Origin: Chrysemys picta bellii
Taxonomy: Eukaryota; Chordata; Testudines; Emydidae
Direction of reading: 5' to 3'
DNA: 64,000 nt
Assembly (NCBI RefSeq): GCF_011386835.1
Contig: NC_088791.1
Location: 53,339,498 to 53,403,497, forward strand
The position numbers and the translations under genes were made by a program. Shown here piece by piece: positions 22,949 through 34,500 of this stretch. How positions within the stretch are numbered: the first letter of the stretch is position 1; the number at the start of each line of letters is the position of its first letter. Below the pieces are notes generated by a model that made no database searches, was not told where the DNA came from, and was given only the letters and a program-made list of their open reading frames with translations.

Positions 22949-23150
22949 TCAGGGAGGGATAGCTCAGTGGTTTGAGCATTGGCCTGCTAAACCCAGGGTT
23001 GTGAGTTCAATCCTTGAGGGGGCCACTTAGGGATCTGGGGCAAAATCAGTACTTGGTCCTGCTAGTGAAGGCAGGGGGCTGGACTTGATGACCTTTCAAG
23101 GTCCCTTCCAGTTCTAGGAGATGGGATATCTCCATTAATAAAAAAAAAAA
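22949..23150 (+). mobile_element. Cry-type tRNA-derived SINE, best-preserved copy
   Basis: Pol III promoter: A box 'tagctcagtggtttgagca' at 22960-22978 and B box GAGTTCAATCC at 23003-23013. The tRNA-like head is followed by 'ggccacttagggatctgggg', the tail 'ttcaaggtcccttccagttc', and a poly-A stretch ending near 23150. This is the least diverged of the three SINE copies. No clear target duplication. Confidence 0.9.
22960..23013 (+). promoter_or_regulatory. Internal Pol III promoter (A and B boxes) of the SINE
   Basis: A box TAGCTCAGTGG at 22960-22970 and B box GAGTTCAATCC at 23003-23013, about 32 bases apart, as in tRNA genes. They lie inside the SINE. The downstream sequence does not fold as a complete tRNA. 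Confidence 0.7.
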
Positions 23151-23196
23151 GATAATCCAACTATTAACTGACATTACAGATAGAAATAAGGAGGAC

Positions 23197-24526
23197 TGTC
23201 ATAGAGTGGTCCCTCCTGGAATGTCCTCCAGTGGCAGGCTGCAGCAAACAAGTGCACCTATTTCAGTTTCCTTTCTTCAGAATCCCCAGTAACTCCACCC
23301 AGGCTTTTTTGCCTCAATAATATCCCTCTTTGAGGCCAGTTTATTACAAAAACATAGAACAAAATAGTCCATAATAAAAGTCCCAAAACATCGTCCATTT
23401 ATCACCACCTGTGCATACAGTCCTTAAAAAAAAATCACACAACAGTCCTGCAACATCACACATACTACCACGCTCTGGCATCTTCCCCCCTACTCTGGCT
23501 CTTCATATCCTGTCCTTTTTCCAGGCCAGCCACCCCAGCCCTTCCAGCTGGACTGGCAGCTGAAGTCCAGTCTCAAGGAAAAGGCTAGGTTTCAAGCCAA
23601 AAACTTTACATTACAAGCAAATGCATTAAAGGATGTGCTGTGAATTAAACAGCTGCAGCACACTTGTGATGAGCAACAGCAGAGAATTGAAACACTGAAG
23701 GGGCAATAGGTTAGCCATTCTGGGGGTACCTAAAATCCATTTTTGGGTAACAGTGGAATTCACCCCACAACGACTGAAGGTTTTCTTGATCAACAGATTG
23801 CAGTTACCAAATACATCCTATTCAGTGATGCTAGCATTCTTCATTCTGCCCAGTGAACCGCTCTTTAATATATAGAAACCATTTATGATTGCCACCAAAT
23901 ATATCACAGTTACAAAACACTGTTCTGTCAGAGTAAGTGGGTGGGTTGCACTCACCTCTTGAGCACAACCTGGCTGTCCAGTTACAGTGCTGCCATTCTC
24001 TTCAGCTACCAGTGCCCCCTGCAGGCTGTCAGCCTGCCTCTGTGAGCCTTCGGTGACTTGGCTCCCACAGTTTAAAACCCCTTCCGGGGCATAACAAACT
24101 CAAAAATAGCAACGGTTCCTTGCCCATCAGGGCCAATTATAAACCCAATAGTTTCTTACCCTTGCTGAGTCAAATTCCCTCTCTGTGATTGAATCAGCAG
24201 GGATTCTTCTTAGCCCCTGACTGCGGTCAGTAATGGGCTGTGGCCTGGCACCTCTGGCTGCAGCCTAGGTACCATTCCTCTTTATTCCTCTGGCTCCAGC
24301 CAGAAACTGACATGCTGACAGCAAGGAGTGACTTTTGTTTCAGCCTGCTGGACCTTGATTGGCTATTCCTGATTTCCAGCCTTTCTTGCTACTGGAGGAC
24401 TAGATCTTACTGCTTCCCCAAATAACTGCTCTTTTCCTCACAGCAAATGGTTTCCTGGGGCACAGTGCAGCAGAGCAACAGGGCCTCCTGTGGGTGGGCC
24501 ACAAAGGGCGCATATATCCAGTCACA
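23197..24526 (-). repeat. LTR-like repeat, copy A
   Basis: Bounded by TGTCATAG at 23197 and ...GTCACA at 24526, so on the minus strand it starts TGTGACTGG and ends CTATGACA, the TG...CA form of LTRs. A second copy starts with the same TGTCATAG at 27388. The two share blocks such as 'agtccatttatcacc'-type and 'agtaactc' sequences over the first ~250 bases. No 5-bp target duplication was found and no pol gene adjoins it, so solo LTR is an inference. Confidence 0.45.
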
Positions 24527-27387
24527 GTAATCCACTCAAAAAGAACAAAACAACAATCACAGATCCTAACAAGTCTGGCCTCACATCATTAGAGAGAATG
24601 ATAAATTAGAGTCCTGCTTTTCTTTCTCCTATAGAGTGTTAGATTTAGCCATCATCAGTATCAGATTATTATTCATTCTCTCACATTTGCATTCAGTGCA
24701 TGTGTTACTTTACAGAAGAGACAGGCTGTACCCCTTATTTGAACAGGTGGCCAGTTACATGAGTAGTCTCACTGAAGACATTCTCACTGCCCAGAGGAAC
24801 ATACATCTTTCCAACAATATTTTTTCTCTTAAAATTAGGAAATCATCTAAGGAGGACTTTGCATCAGTCTCACTGGTGATTACACAACTACTCAGACTAG
24901 AAGTAAAGCCAGTTCATTGACATAATAAAATGACAGCCATGAAGCGACCTACAGTGCCAGATGCCAGTATTATTCTTGGTCATATTAATTTCTGGGCATT
25001 TTACATAAAGACCTTAATTAATTGATTTGTTATTTAAAAGAAATCTTGCTAAAGACTCTAAATTAGATTAAATCATACCAGGAAGCAACTATGCCAAATT
25101 ACACAGAGCTAATCAGAGCAGTCAGGAAATTGGCCTAGCCTAGCCAATCGTTTGCAGGCAACGTGGGTAGTCGTTTATCTGTAACAATCTTTTGCCAGAA
25201 GGAATGGAGCATTTTATTTGAATTCATCAAATAATTGAATAATCCCATTAAGCAAGATGCTTCATAAAGTGAGCAAAAATACGCTTTCTTGCAAAGGTAG
25301 ATCTAATATACCTGCAAACAAGTTACAAACAGGGATATCTTGTAAGAAATGACTTGCTGAAATCCTGTTTTATTCAGTAAAAAGACTAGATACTTTACTA
25401 GAACCATGCCTCCTGTTAATGTTAATCGTTTCTGTATACTAATAGTAGCTATTAATATAAAAGGGGCATGAATAGAAAAGATTTCAAATTTTGCACACAT
25501 TTTCACAATTAGAAATGCAGTTTCTGAAGTTTGGCTTTGCAATTAACTAGAGCACTGGTGCATAATTAAGCAGTTACTTGCTAATTGTATCTCATCAGAA
25601 AAGCCAAGATGTTAAGTGAAATTTACTAATGTACTTCATTTCATTTTCTAATGCACCAAACCAAGATCATTATCACCAGGTACTAAAAATGAAGTGGTTA
25701 AGCATTTATTTTTTTAAATTATCAGAGTGTAAATGATGACTCAGTATAATAAGTATCTTACCCATAACCATGTGATGGAGTTCTAATAGCTTTCAGTTTG
25801 CAAGTGATTCGTGGTGTGATTTTAATACATATATTTTCTTGTAATCAGCAATAAAAATCAAGTCAATAATGGAGAAGTGGGATGAATATAATTTGCACAC
25901 TGCATGTAAGTCTTCCAGTTAAGAGAGTTCAAAAGACTCACAGCAAGTTTATTTTGACTGTTGGTGTCCAGTATTTAAATAATAGTCTTGGAATAACCAC
26001 AAAGGTAGTTCAGAGCAGACAAAATCACAACATTTATGAATGATGCTTGATATTTACTATTGATGGTTGAAAGTCTAGATCGCAATAATTTTGCTCTGAG
26101 AAATACCCCTCCATTAAAGTGTTACTCCCTAAAAAGTGACTGAGGACATGGTGCTTTGTACTCAGATGTCCTCCCTTTGTCTGCTAGGTCAGATGTGTTT
26201 ATTATAGTAAATAAAATACATTTGGTATGATGAATAAATGCCAGCACAGCTCAGAGAGTGGATTCTTAATATTCCTGTGTAGCAAAATAATAGGAAAACA
26301 AGTCAGCCTGTCAAGACAATAAGAAACTGTATTTTAAAATGGGTCGGGTGAAGGGAACTAAATAAAGACATAGAATAACTAGTCATGATCTTATCACCTT
26401 TATTTCTTTTGTTGTATGTCTAGATCTCAAATAATATATGTTTCTGTGTTTGTGCATGTGCCAATCATGATTAGAGTCAACTGATGTCACTGTAAATAAT
26501 AAATAATAATAACAAAGTTAGACTGCTGGGCACTGACTGAAAATCAAAGTGTAAAAATATAAAATTAATGGATGCCAAGTGCTGTGAAGCTGGAGAATTA
26601 GTAAGAAACATGTTCCCTGTTAGGGGTAGAAAAGGCAGGAGGTTGGCAGCATGAAGGTTGATCAAGGAACTCAATGGAAAGTAAAATTGGAAAATAAGTT
26701 TTTGAGACTGGTTTTGTTTAACCAAATTGGACCCTTTCTCTTCTATAAAATTATTTCATTTCAATTTCATTTTAATTCTTCTGGCAACGCAAGTTCATGA
26801 GAAAGCCTTATCTATGCAAGACTTGGCTAGGGAACTGTAGTCAGTGGCTCTATCAGCTTACACGCCCCCAAAAAGGTTTGCTCACCAGTAGTCGTGTCCA
26901 TATGTGTCTTCTATTATCTCTATAAGTTACAAATAATTCATTCCGTCTTGCCCGGGCCCAAGAGCTAATTCACAGTAATAGATTTTGGCCACAGAGATTT
27001 ATTTGGCTTAGTCCTATTGTTAGTGCAATGCAGGCCATAATACTACCTATGACAAATCAGCAAGAAGCTGAACATTTCATGCTGTTTGTCCTGGTAGGTA
27101 AAATATTGCTACTCTATTAAGAAGTCTTTTTTATTAACTTATTTTAAAATACAGCAAATTGCTGGAACTTATTTAATTGAAAAAATCCACAAGTGGGTTA
27201 TTGCTGATGCTATAGAAATATGCAAATGATTTTTATTAGTCAAATTTTAAATCATTCTTTTTATTACTTCATTCATGAGAACTAGTTGGACCATTCCCAC
27301 AGGAATAGATGTATGCCATGTGAAGCCAAGAGTGGAATATATATTTGCATCAAATTATTTCTCTCCTACTGGTGATTAATTATACCA
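24527..27387. other. No recognisable feature (2.9 kb)
   Basis: Strongly AT-rich, low-complexity-leaning sequence with no coding support. Confidence 0.5.
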
Positions 27388-28740
27388 TGTCATAGCATGG
27401 CCCCTCCTTAGGTGCCCTCCTGCAACAGGTCAAGGCCTGACGGGTGCCTGACTCAGTTTCCCTTTTCAGAGTCCCCAGTAACTCTCTTGCCATCAGAATA
27501 CCCATACTGGGGCTAGTTTAATACAAAAACATTGTGCAAATAGTCCAAAACATAAGTCCCAAATCATAGTCCATTTATCACCCCAGTGCAAGTAGTCCTT
27601 AAAATCCCAAGACATCTCATCCATTGATGTAACATATACCATATTCCATCATCTTCCACCACACCCAGACTCTTTTATGGTCCTTTCCTATACCTCTACC
27701 AGGACAGCCATTCCAACCCTTTCTGCTTGAGCACAACTCTGCTTTTACCAATGGGAACCTCCACAGTCTCTCTGCTGGAAGATCATCCTCACCCGGAAAG
27801 CATCCCTCAGTCCTCCTGGCCACATCATTGTTCCCTGGGGTTTAGCTCTCTCGCATGGCAGTGTCTCTTCATTCACAAAGTGTGAAGCTGAATGCAGTTA
27901 AAGTTGAACAAGTGAAAGTTTATTAAACCCTGTGCACTGCTCTGTCAATGTGGCTGAGTTGCTTCTAGCCTAACGCGCCACATTCCCCATTCCACTTGTG
28001 CCCTATTAATAACAGAACATCTGGGAAACATGGGCCCTCTGGCTCCAGTTCCACTGATCATGATACATTTGTGCTGTTTTACAAAACATTTTCATATAAA
28101 CATTAAAAACAAATAATTGATGCCCAGATCCCCACCTCGTGTCCCTTCAGCCAGAGGTATCTAACCCATAGCTGAGATAAAGTCTCATCTTTCCCAGTGA
28201 CTCAGATGCTTAAATAGTCTTTGAGGTAGTTTGGTCTCCACAACAGGCGACCATACTAGGAGTGACCTATCTCTGTTTCCCTGTCACTTTTGTCTGCGTG
28301 TATCAAACTATCTATGTGTGGAATCTCCTCCCTCCCTGTGGGGTTGGTCTTTGGGTGGATCTCTGTCCTGTTATGATCTCTGTGTCTCTGTAGACTTTTT
28401 CTGGGTGTTGTGTCTGCTGGCTTATAAGTGCCCCTATTCCTTCAGATCACTTGACCCTCTGGCGTACCACTGCACCCCTCACAACTCATTTAATCATTCC
28501 TAATGTCTCTCTAAGGGCTGGATCCTCACAAGAAAGCCAGTCTCCAGGGCTGGTAGGCCCTTGGCTAACCTGTTGTATTCTAGTGTTTGTTTTCTCTGAT
28601 TGTTGGTCAAATCCTCTTGGCAGTATCTCCATCCTTTTGGTTGCAAAAGGTCTTCCCTCATTGGTAGCAGGTTTTAGTCCTTTGTCCCATCAGTGCCTGC
28701 TCTGGAGTGCTTTTCCACCCCTGTGATGGTGTATTCCTGT
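27388..28740 (-). repeat. LTR-like repeat, copy B
   Basis: It starts TGTCATAGCATGG, like copy A. It carries the same order of blocks: 'cagtttcccttttcagagtc', 'ccccagtaactc', 'gtttaatacaaaaacattg', 'catagtccatttatcacccc'. The right boundary is uncertain. It could be the 3' LTR of the minus-strand Gypsy remnant at 38424-40674, because it lies on the expected side, but the intervening integrase end is missing. Confidence 0.45.
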
Positions 28741-28784
28741 GTGCCTAAAATGCTAACTAGGGGTCTGAAGCAGAAGAAACAACC

Positions 28785-29156
28785 TCATAGACTCATAGAC
28801 TCATAGACATTAAGGTCAGAAGGGACCATTATGATCATCTGGTCTGACCCCCTGCATGCTGCAGGCCGCAAGACCCTTCCCTGGACTCTACCGTTGAAGT
28901 CCCCAATCCTGTGTTTTAGTGACTTCAATCGGCTGAGACCCTCCTGCTAGTGATCCCTGCCCCATGCTGCGGAGGAAGGCGAAAAACCTCCAGAGGCTCA
29001 GCCAATCTACCCTGGAGGAAAATTCCTTCCCGACCCCAAATATGGCGATCAGTAATACCCCGAGCATATAGGCAAGAGTCTCTAGCCTGACCCTTGTTGG
29101 CCATTATGCTGTTCATGTACCATTGCTTGGTTTTCCTTGGCTACTATGTTTTATCA
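28785..29156 (-). other. CR1 3' UTR and terminal 8-bp repeats
   Basis: Non-coding 3' tail of the full-length CR1. The end carries three tandem GTCTATGA units (minus strand). The conserved 3' UTR of CR1 is the part recognised by the reverse transcriptase to prime cDNA synthesis. That role is known for the family and is not shown here. Confidence 0.8.
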
Positions 29157-32110
29157 TTAAACCATTCCCTCCATAAACTTATCCAACTTAATCTTAAAAC
29201 CAGACAGGTCTGTCGCCCCCACCGTTTCCCTCGGAAGGCCGTTCCAATATTTCACCCCTCTGATGGTCAGAAACCTTCGTCTAATTTCAAGCCTAAACTT
29301 CCCCCCGGCCAGTTTGTATCCATTCGTTCTCGTGTCCACATTAGTACTAAACTGGAATAATTCCTCTCCCTCCCTTGTATTAACCCCTCTGATATATTTA
29401 AAGATAGCAATCATATCCCCCCTCAGCCTTCGCTTTGTCAGACTAAACAACCCAAGCTCCTCTAATCTCTTTTCATACGACAGGTTTTCCATTCCTCTGA
29501 TCATCTTAGTCGCCCTTCTCTGCACCCGTTCCAGTTTGAGTTCATCTTTTTTAAACATTGGAGACCAGAACTGCACACAGTACTCCAAATGAGGTCTCAC
29601 CAGCGCCTTATACAACGGAAGCAGGACCTCCCTATCTCTACTAGATATACCTCGCCTAATACATCCCAAGACCGCATTGGCTTTTTTCACCGCCACGTCA
29701 CATTGCCGACTCATAGTCATCCTGCGGTCCACAAGGACCCCTAGGTCCTTCTCCTCTTCCGTTACTTCTAACCAATGCGTCCCCATCTTGTAACTAAAAT
29801 TGTTATTATTCGTCCCCAAGTGCATCACCTTACACTTTTTACTATTAAATTTCATCCTATTTCTGATACTCCAATTCACAAGCTCATTCAAGTCTCCCTG
29901 CAGAGTATCCCTATCCTCCTCCGAGTTTGCAACTCCTCCCACCTTCGTATCATCCGCAAACTTTATCAGCCCACTCTTGCAATCGGTCCCGAGGTCAGTT
30001 ATAAATAGATTAAATAAGATGGGTCCCAAAACCGAACCTTGAGGCACTCCACTAGTAACCTCCCTCCAACCCGACAATTCACCCTTTAATACGACCCGCT
30101 GCATTCTCCCCATTAACCAATTCCCTATCCACCTCTGGATTTTCATATCGATCCCCATGTTTTTCATTTTAACCAATAGTTCCTCATGGGGTACTGTATC
30201 AAACGCTTTACTGAAATCCAGGTATATTAGGTCCACCGCATTTCCCTTATCTAATAAGTCCGTTACTTTCTCAAAGAAGGAGATCAGATTCGTTTGGCAC
30301 GATCTGCCCTTCGTAAAACCATGCTGTAATTTATCGCATTTGCCATTAACTTCAAGGTCCTCAACTAGTTTCTCTTTCAGAATCTTCTCCAGCACCTTGC
30401 ACACTACTGATGTTAAACTAACAGGCCTATAGTTACCCGGGTCACTTTTTTTCCCTTTCTTGAAAATAGGAACCACATTGGCTATTCTCCAGTCTAACGG
30501 GACTACCCCCGAGTTTACAGATTCATTAAATATAGTCGCTAATGGGCCTGCTATTTCCCGCGCCAATTCCTTCAATATTCTCGGATGAAGATCGTCCGGT
30601 CCACCCGACTTAGTCCCATTAAGGCGTTCTAGTTTTGTTTCTACCTCGGATGCGGTAATCCCCCATCCCGTATGCCCCTCTGTAACGGTGCTAGTATCCC
30701 TAATACCTTCATTGGCCTCATTAAACACCGATGCAAAATATTCATTGAGATATTGTGCCATGCCTAGATTATCTTTAATCTCCTCTCCGGCTATAGTCTT
30801 CAGCGGTCCCACTTCTTCTTTCTTTGCTTTCTTCCTATTTATATGGCTGTAAAACCTCTTACTATTACTTTTAATTCCCCTCGCTAAGTCCAACTCTTCC
30901 TGGCCTTTGGCCTTTCTCACTCTATCTCTACATTCTCTGACTTCACTAAGGTAAGTTTCCTTACTGATCCCTCCCCTCTTCCACTCTTTGTACGCTTTCT
31001 GTTTTTTCCTAATCGCCCCTTTCAGCCGGTCGCTCATCCAGCTCGGTCTAAGTCTCTTGCTTAGTAATCTTTTTCCCTTTTTGGGGATACAGGCTTCTGA
31101 CAGCTCTTGCATCTTTAACTTAAAGTAATCCCAGGCTTCTTCTGCCTTTAGGTCCCTTAATACGTTTGCCCAATCCACTTCCCTTACCAGTCCCCTTAAT
31201 TTGTTAAAATTGGCCTTTTTAAAATTATAAACCCTAGTCTTTGACTTAATTCTGGTACTCTTTCCATTTAGTTTAAACCGAATTAGCTCATGATCACTGG
31301 AGCCCAAGTTGTCCCCCACTACCAATTCCTCAACAAGGTCCTCACTACTTACCAGAATCAAATCTAAAATGGCCTCCCCCCTCGTCGGCTCAGCTACCAC
31401 TTGATAAAGGAATTGATCCGCAAGCACATCTAGGAACATCTGAGCCCTATTATTGCTACTAGCGTTTGTTCCCCAATCTATATCCGGGAAGTTAAAGTCC
31501 CCCATAATTACACAGTTTCTATTAGTATTTACCTCCCTTAATACATTAAACAATTCCTTATCCATATCCTGGGTCGATCCCGGCGGTCTATAGCACACCC
31601 CAAGCACTATCTCCGGAGAGGCTCTAGTAGTACTTTTACCCAGCTTGAGTATCGCCCAGACGGACTCTGTGTTATCTATTCCATCCACTATTATTTCTTT
31701 ACAGCTTATTTCACTATTGACATACAATGCACCCCCCCACCTTTACCTTTATCCCGGTCTTTTCTAAACAGCGCATACCCCTCCATACCTGTGTTCCAGT
31801 CGTGACTGCCATTCCACCACGTTTCAGTTATTCCTACGATATCCGGTTTCAATTCTCGGACCAAGAGCTCCAATTCCTCCATTTTATTACCTAGGCTTCT
31901 CGCATTGGTGTACAAACAGCCTAATGTATGTCGTTTAGCCTGTCTCCCATTACTAGCACTGTATGTTGCGGGCCTCTTTGTGTTCGTCCCCCCTGTCCCT
32001 CCTATGTCCAATCTCATCTCCCCGGCTATGTCTCCTCTTATTACACTCAGCTTTTCAATACCGGAAACTGGCGTGGAGATTAACTGTGCATCTCCCAACC
32101 ATCTCCCCAA
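29157..32110 (-). pseudogene. CR1 ORF2: endonuclease-reverse transcriptase, one frameshift
   Basis: ORF2 nicks target DNA and reverse-transcribes the CR1 RNA. The first part (32110 to about 31730) holds the start of the APE-type endonuclease: 'LGCLYTNARSLGNK' and 'DIVGITETWW'. After a one-base frameshift in or beside a run of seven G (31730-31737) the frame continues from 31727 for 856 codons. In that part the endonuclease motifs are GDFNFPDIDW (residues 76-85) and SSDHE (143-147). RT motifs are NYRPVSL (432-438), YLDFSKAFD (502-510), [10 protein letters not shown] (560-569) and FADD (590-593). The CR1 C-terminal domain runs to residue 856. No other stop occurs. The first frame has no ATG near ORF1's stop. 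The shift could be real or a homopolymer sequencing error. Confidence 0.93.
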
Positions 32111-32115
32111 ACTTC

Positions 32116-33342
32116 CTAGTTTAAAGCTCTTTTGATAAGATGAGCCAGCCTCCCTCCCAGAAGTCTATTTCCTTCCCTACTCAGGTGAAGCCCATCCCGC
32201 GAGAACAGGTGCCTGTCCCCGAAAGCCTCCCAGTGGCCATACATCCCAAAGCCCTCCTTATAGCACCACTCCCTTAGCCAACTATTTATCCTCACAATCC
32301 TATCAGCCCTTTGCTGCCCTTCCCTCGGAACAGGCAGAATCCCACTAAAGATAACCTGAGCCTCTATCTCCTTGAGAGTCTTCCCCAGCCTGGCATAATC
32401 TCCCTTGATTCTCTCTAACGAGAACCTAGCCGTGTCATTCGTTCCTACATGAAGGATTATCAAGGGGTTCTTACCTGCTCCTTTTAGGATCCTTTTCAAC
32501 CGCAGGTCCACATCGCGTATCTTTGCACCTGGTAGACAGCACACCCTTCTGTTCTCCGGGTCCGCCCTGGTCACAGGCCTGTCCAATCTCCTCAGTAAAG
32601 AGTCTCCAATTACATACACCTGCCGTTGCCTGGCAACAGTGTGATCTAGTAATCTAGTCTCCGATCCCTCTAGTCCTGACCTGTGTCTGCTCCTATCTTC
32701 CCTTATGCTCCCCCTTATGCCTTCCTGTATCCTCTGGTGGCCCATAATTGGTGCTGTGTCCATCAACTCCTCCCCCCTCTCTCTCGGACTAGCAGCTCTT
32801 CTTTTCTTCCTTACCCTCCCACCTTCAGTCACCACCTGCTGCCCCTCTACCTCGTTCTCCAAACACTCAAACCTATTCCTGAGTTCTATTCCCCCCTCAC
32901 TGGCCCTCCTTTTCCTTGGCCTACTTCTCACAGTCACATGCTTCCACTTCCCTGGATCTCCTCCTTCCATTCCCCTCTCGCTGTCATCTACTACTGCCTC
33001 CTCCTGCACCCTAGAGCCTTCCCCTTCAGCCCCGCCTTGCCCATCCTCCATCAGCTGCTCAAACCCCCGCCTGAACTCCACCAGGGTCTCTACCTGCATC
33101 TCCAGCCCCTTAATCTTTTCCTCCAGTAACACTATAAGGCGACACTTCATACACACATACCTTTGTTCTGGGTCTCCTGCTAGGACTATATACATACCAC
33201 AGCTTCTGCATGCAGCCATCTGCATTCTGTCTGCTGCTGCTGCTTGGTTCATGGCTGCTGCGGTCTCTGCCCCCGGCACCTGGGGACACAGAGCACACGA
33301 CACACCCCGCCCTCCTGCCTCCCCCTGCAAACTCCCTCTCAA
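32116..33342 (-). CDS. CR1 ORF1 protein with SGNH esterase domain
   Basis: An intact 408-residue frame. The N-terminal zinc-binding module is C45-x2-C48-x15-C64-x2-C67. A short coiled coil (about 71-92, 'LLEEKIKGLEMQVETLVEF') is followed by a basic/acidic low-complexity linker (about 93-235). The C-terminal SGNH-type esterase has GDSLL (Ser248), GTND (Asn302) and DGLH (Asp383, His386), the expected catalytic set. Proteins of this type bind CR1 RNA. The esterase domain is typical of CR1/L2-clade ORF1, but its role is not settled. Met31 (MNQAAAADRM) is an alternative start. ORF2 starts within about 5 bases of this stop, so translation of ORF2 probably depends on termination-reinitiation. Confidence 0.9.
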   Translation of the reverse strand: MRGSLQGEAGGRGVSCALCPQVPGAETAAAMNQAAAADRMQMAACRSCGMYIVLAGDPEQRYVCMKCRLIVLLEEKIKGLEMQVETLVEFRRGFEQLMEDGQGGAEGEGSRVQEEAVVDDSERGMEGGDPGKWKHVTVRSRPRKRRASEGGIELRNRFECLENEVEGQQVVTEGGRVRKKRRAASPRERGEELMDTAPIMGHQRIQEGIRGSIREDRSRHRSGLEGSETRLLDHTVARQRQVYVIGDSLLRRLDRPVTRADPENRRVCCLPGAKIRDVDLRLKRILKGAGKNPLIILHVGTNDTARFSLERIKGDYARLGKTLKEIEAQVIFSGILPVPREGQQRADRIVRINSWLREWCYKEGFGMYGHWEAFGDRHLFSRDGLHLSREGNRLLGGRLAHLIKRALN

Positions 33343-33950
33343 ACTCCCCTGTTAGCCGCCCTGTTGGCTGCCGCTGCTCGCAGTCTCTTAGCTATTTTCA
33401 CAGCTGATTCCACCTTAGGGTATGTCTACACTACGAAATTAGGTCGAATTTATAGAAGCCGGTTTTATAGAAATCGGTTGTATACACCCGATTGCGTGTG
33501 TCCCCACATAAAATGCTCTAAGTGCATGAAGTCGGCGGACCGCGTCCACAGTACCGAGGCTAGCGTCGACTTCCGGAGCGTTGCACTATGGGTAGCTATC
33601 CCACAGTTCCCGCAGTCTCCGCCGCCCAGTGGAATTCTGGGTTGAGATCCCAATGCCTGAATGATGCAAAACAGTGTCGCAGGGGGTTCTGGGTACGTGT
33701 CATCAGGCACCTCCCCCTCTGTCAGAGCAATGGCAGACAATCGGTTCGCGCCTTTTTACCTGGGTTACCTGTGCAGACAACATACCACGCCAAGCATGGA
33801 GCCCGCTCAGCTCAGCTCACCGTCACCATATGTCCTCTGGGTGCCAGCAGACGTACTGCATTGCTACACAGCAGCAGCTAATTGCCTTTTGGCAGTAGAC
33901 GGTGCAGTATGACTGGTAGCCTTCATCAGCGATCTGGGTGCTGGCAGACG

Positions 33951-34180
33951 TGGGGCTGGCAGACGTGGGGCTGCAATGCACACAACAGCAGCCCCTTGCT
34001 TTTTGGTAGAAGATGGTGTATTACGATTGATATCCGTCGTCGTCGTACTGCAGTGGCTGTCAATCATGGGCACCTGGGCAGACATGCTCAGTCCTATCGA
34101 ACAGTCTCGACGATGATGGCTATCAGTCGTAGTATGCTATTTTCTGCCAAGCGCCCAGTATTTTCTGCCAAGCACCCAGA
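33951..34180. repeat. Short direct repeats in the Harbinger 5' region
   Basis: Two small tandem duplications lie upstream of the transposase: 'gctggcagacgtgg' twice near 33950-33973, and 'tattttctgccaagc' twice near 34138-34170. They are non-coding and may be part of the promoter/leader region or of a subterminal array. Confidence 0.6.
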
Positions 34181-34500
34181 AGATGCCGAGGGCTATCGTC
34201 ATGCTGCACTATCGTCTGCCAGCTTAAGATGTAAAAAATAGATTTGTTCTGTATTCATTTGCTTCCCCCTCCCTCTGTGAAATCAACGGCCTGCTAAACT
34301 CGGGGTTTTGAGTTTAATCTTTGGGGGGGGCATTCTGTGTGACAGTTGTTTTGTGTTTCTCCCTTATGCACAGCTACTTTTGTTGATTTTAATTCCCTGT
34401 ACCTGTACGCCATGTCGTCACTCACCCCTCCCTCCTCCCTCCGTCCGCCAGATACTAGTTTAGCGCCTTTTTTCAGACCAGATGCCATAGCACTGGGATC

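Larger units (their letters stand above)
28785..33417 (-). mobile_element. Full-length, near-intact CR1 LINE (4.6 kb)
   Basis: A complete CR1 on the minus strand. The 5' region ends at the Harbinger junction (33417). ORF1 is at 33342-32116, ORF2 at about 32110-29157, a ~370-base 3' UTR follows, and the 3' end is three units of the 8-bp terminal repeat GTCTATGA (28785-28808 read in reverse). ORF1 is open throughout. ORF2 is open apart from one frameshift at a 7-G run (about 31730-31737). Retention of both frames and of many CpGs marks it as much younger than the other CR1 copies here. The exact 5' end cannot be set because the Harbinger element abuts it. Confidence 0.93.

Noticed and set aside
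29263..30432. Plus-strand open frames across the CR1 and ORF1 region (also 32683-33355)
   Set aside because: They are antisense to the intact CR1 coding frames.
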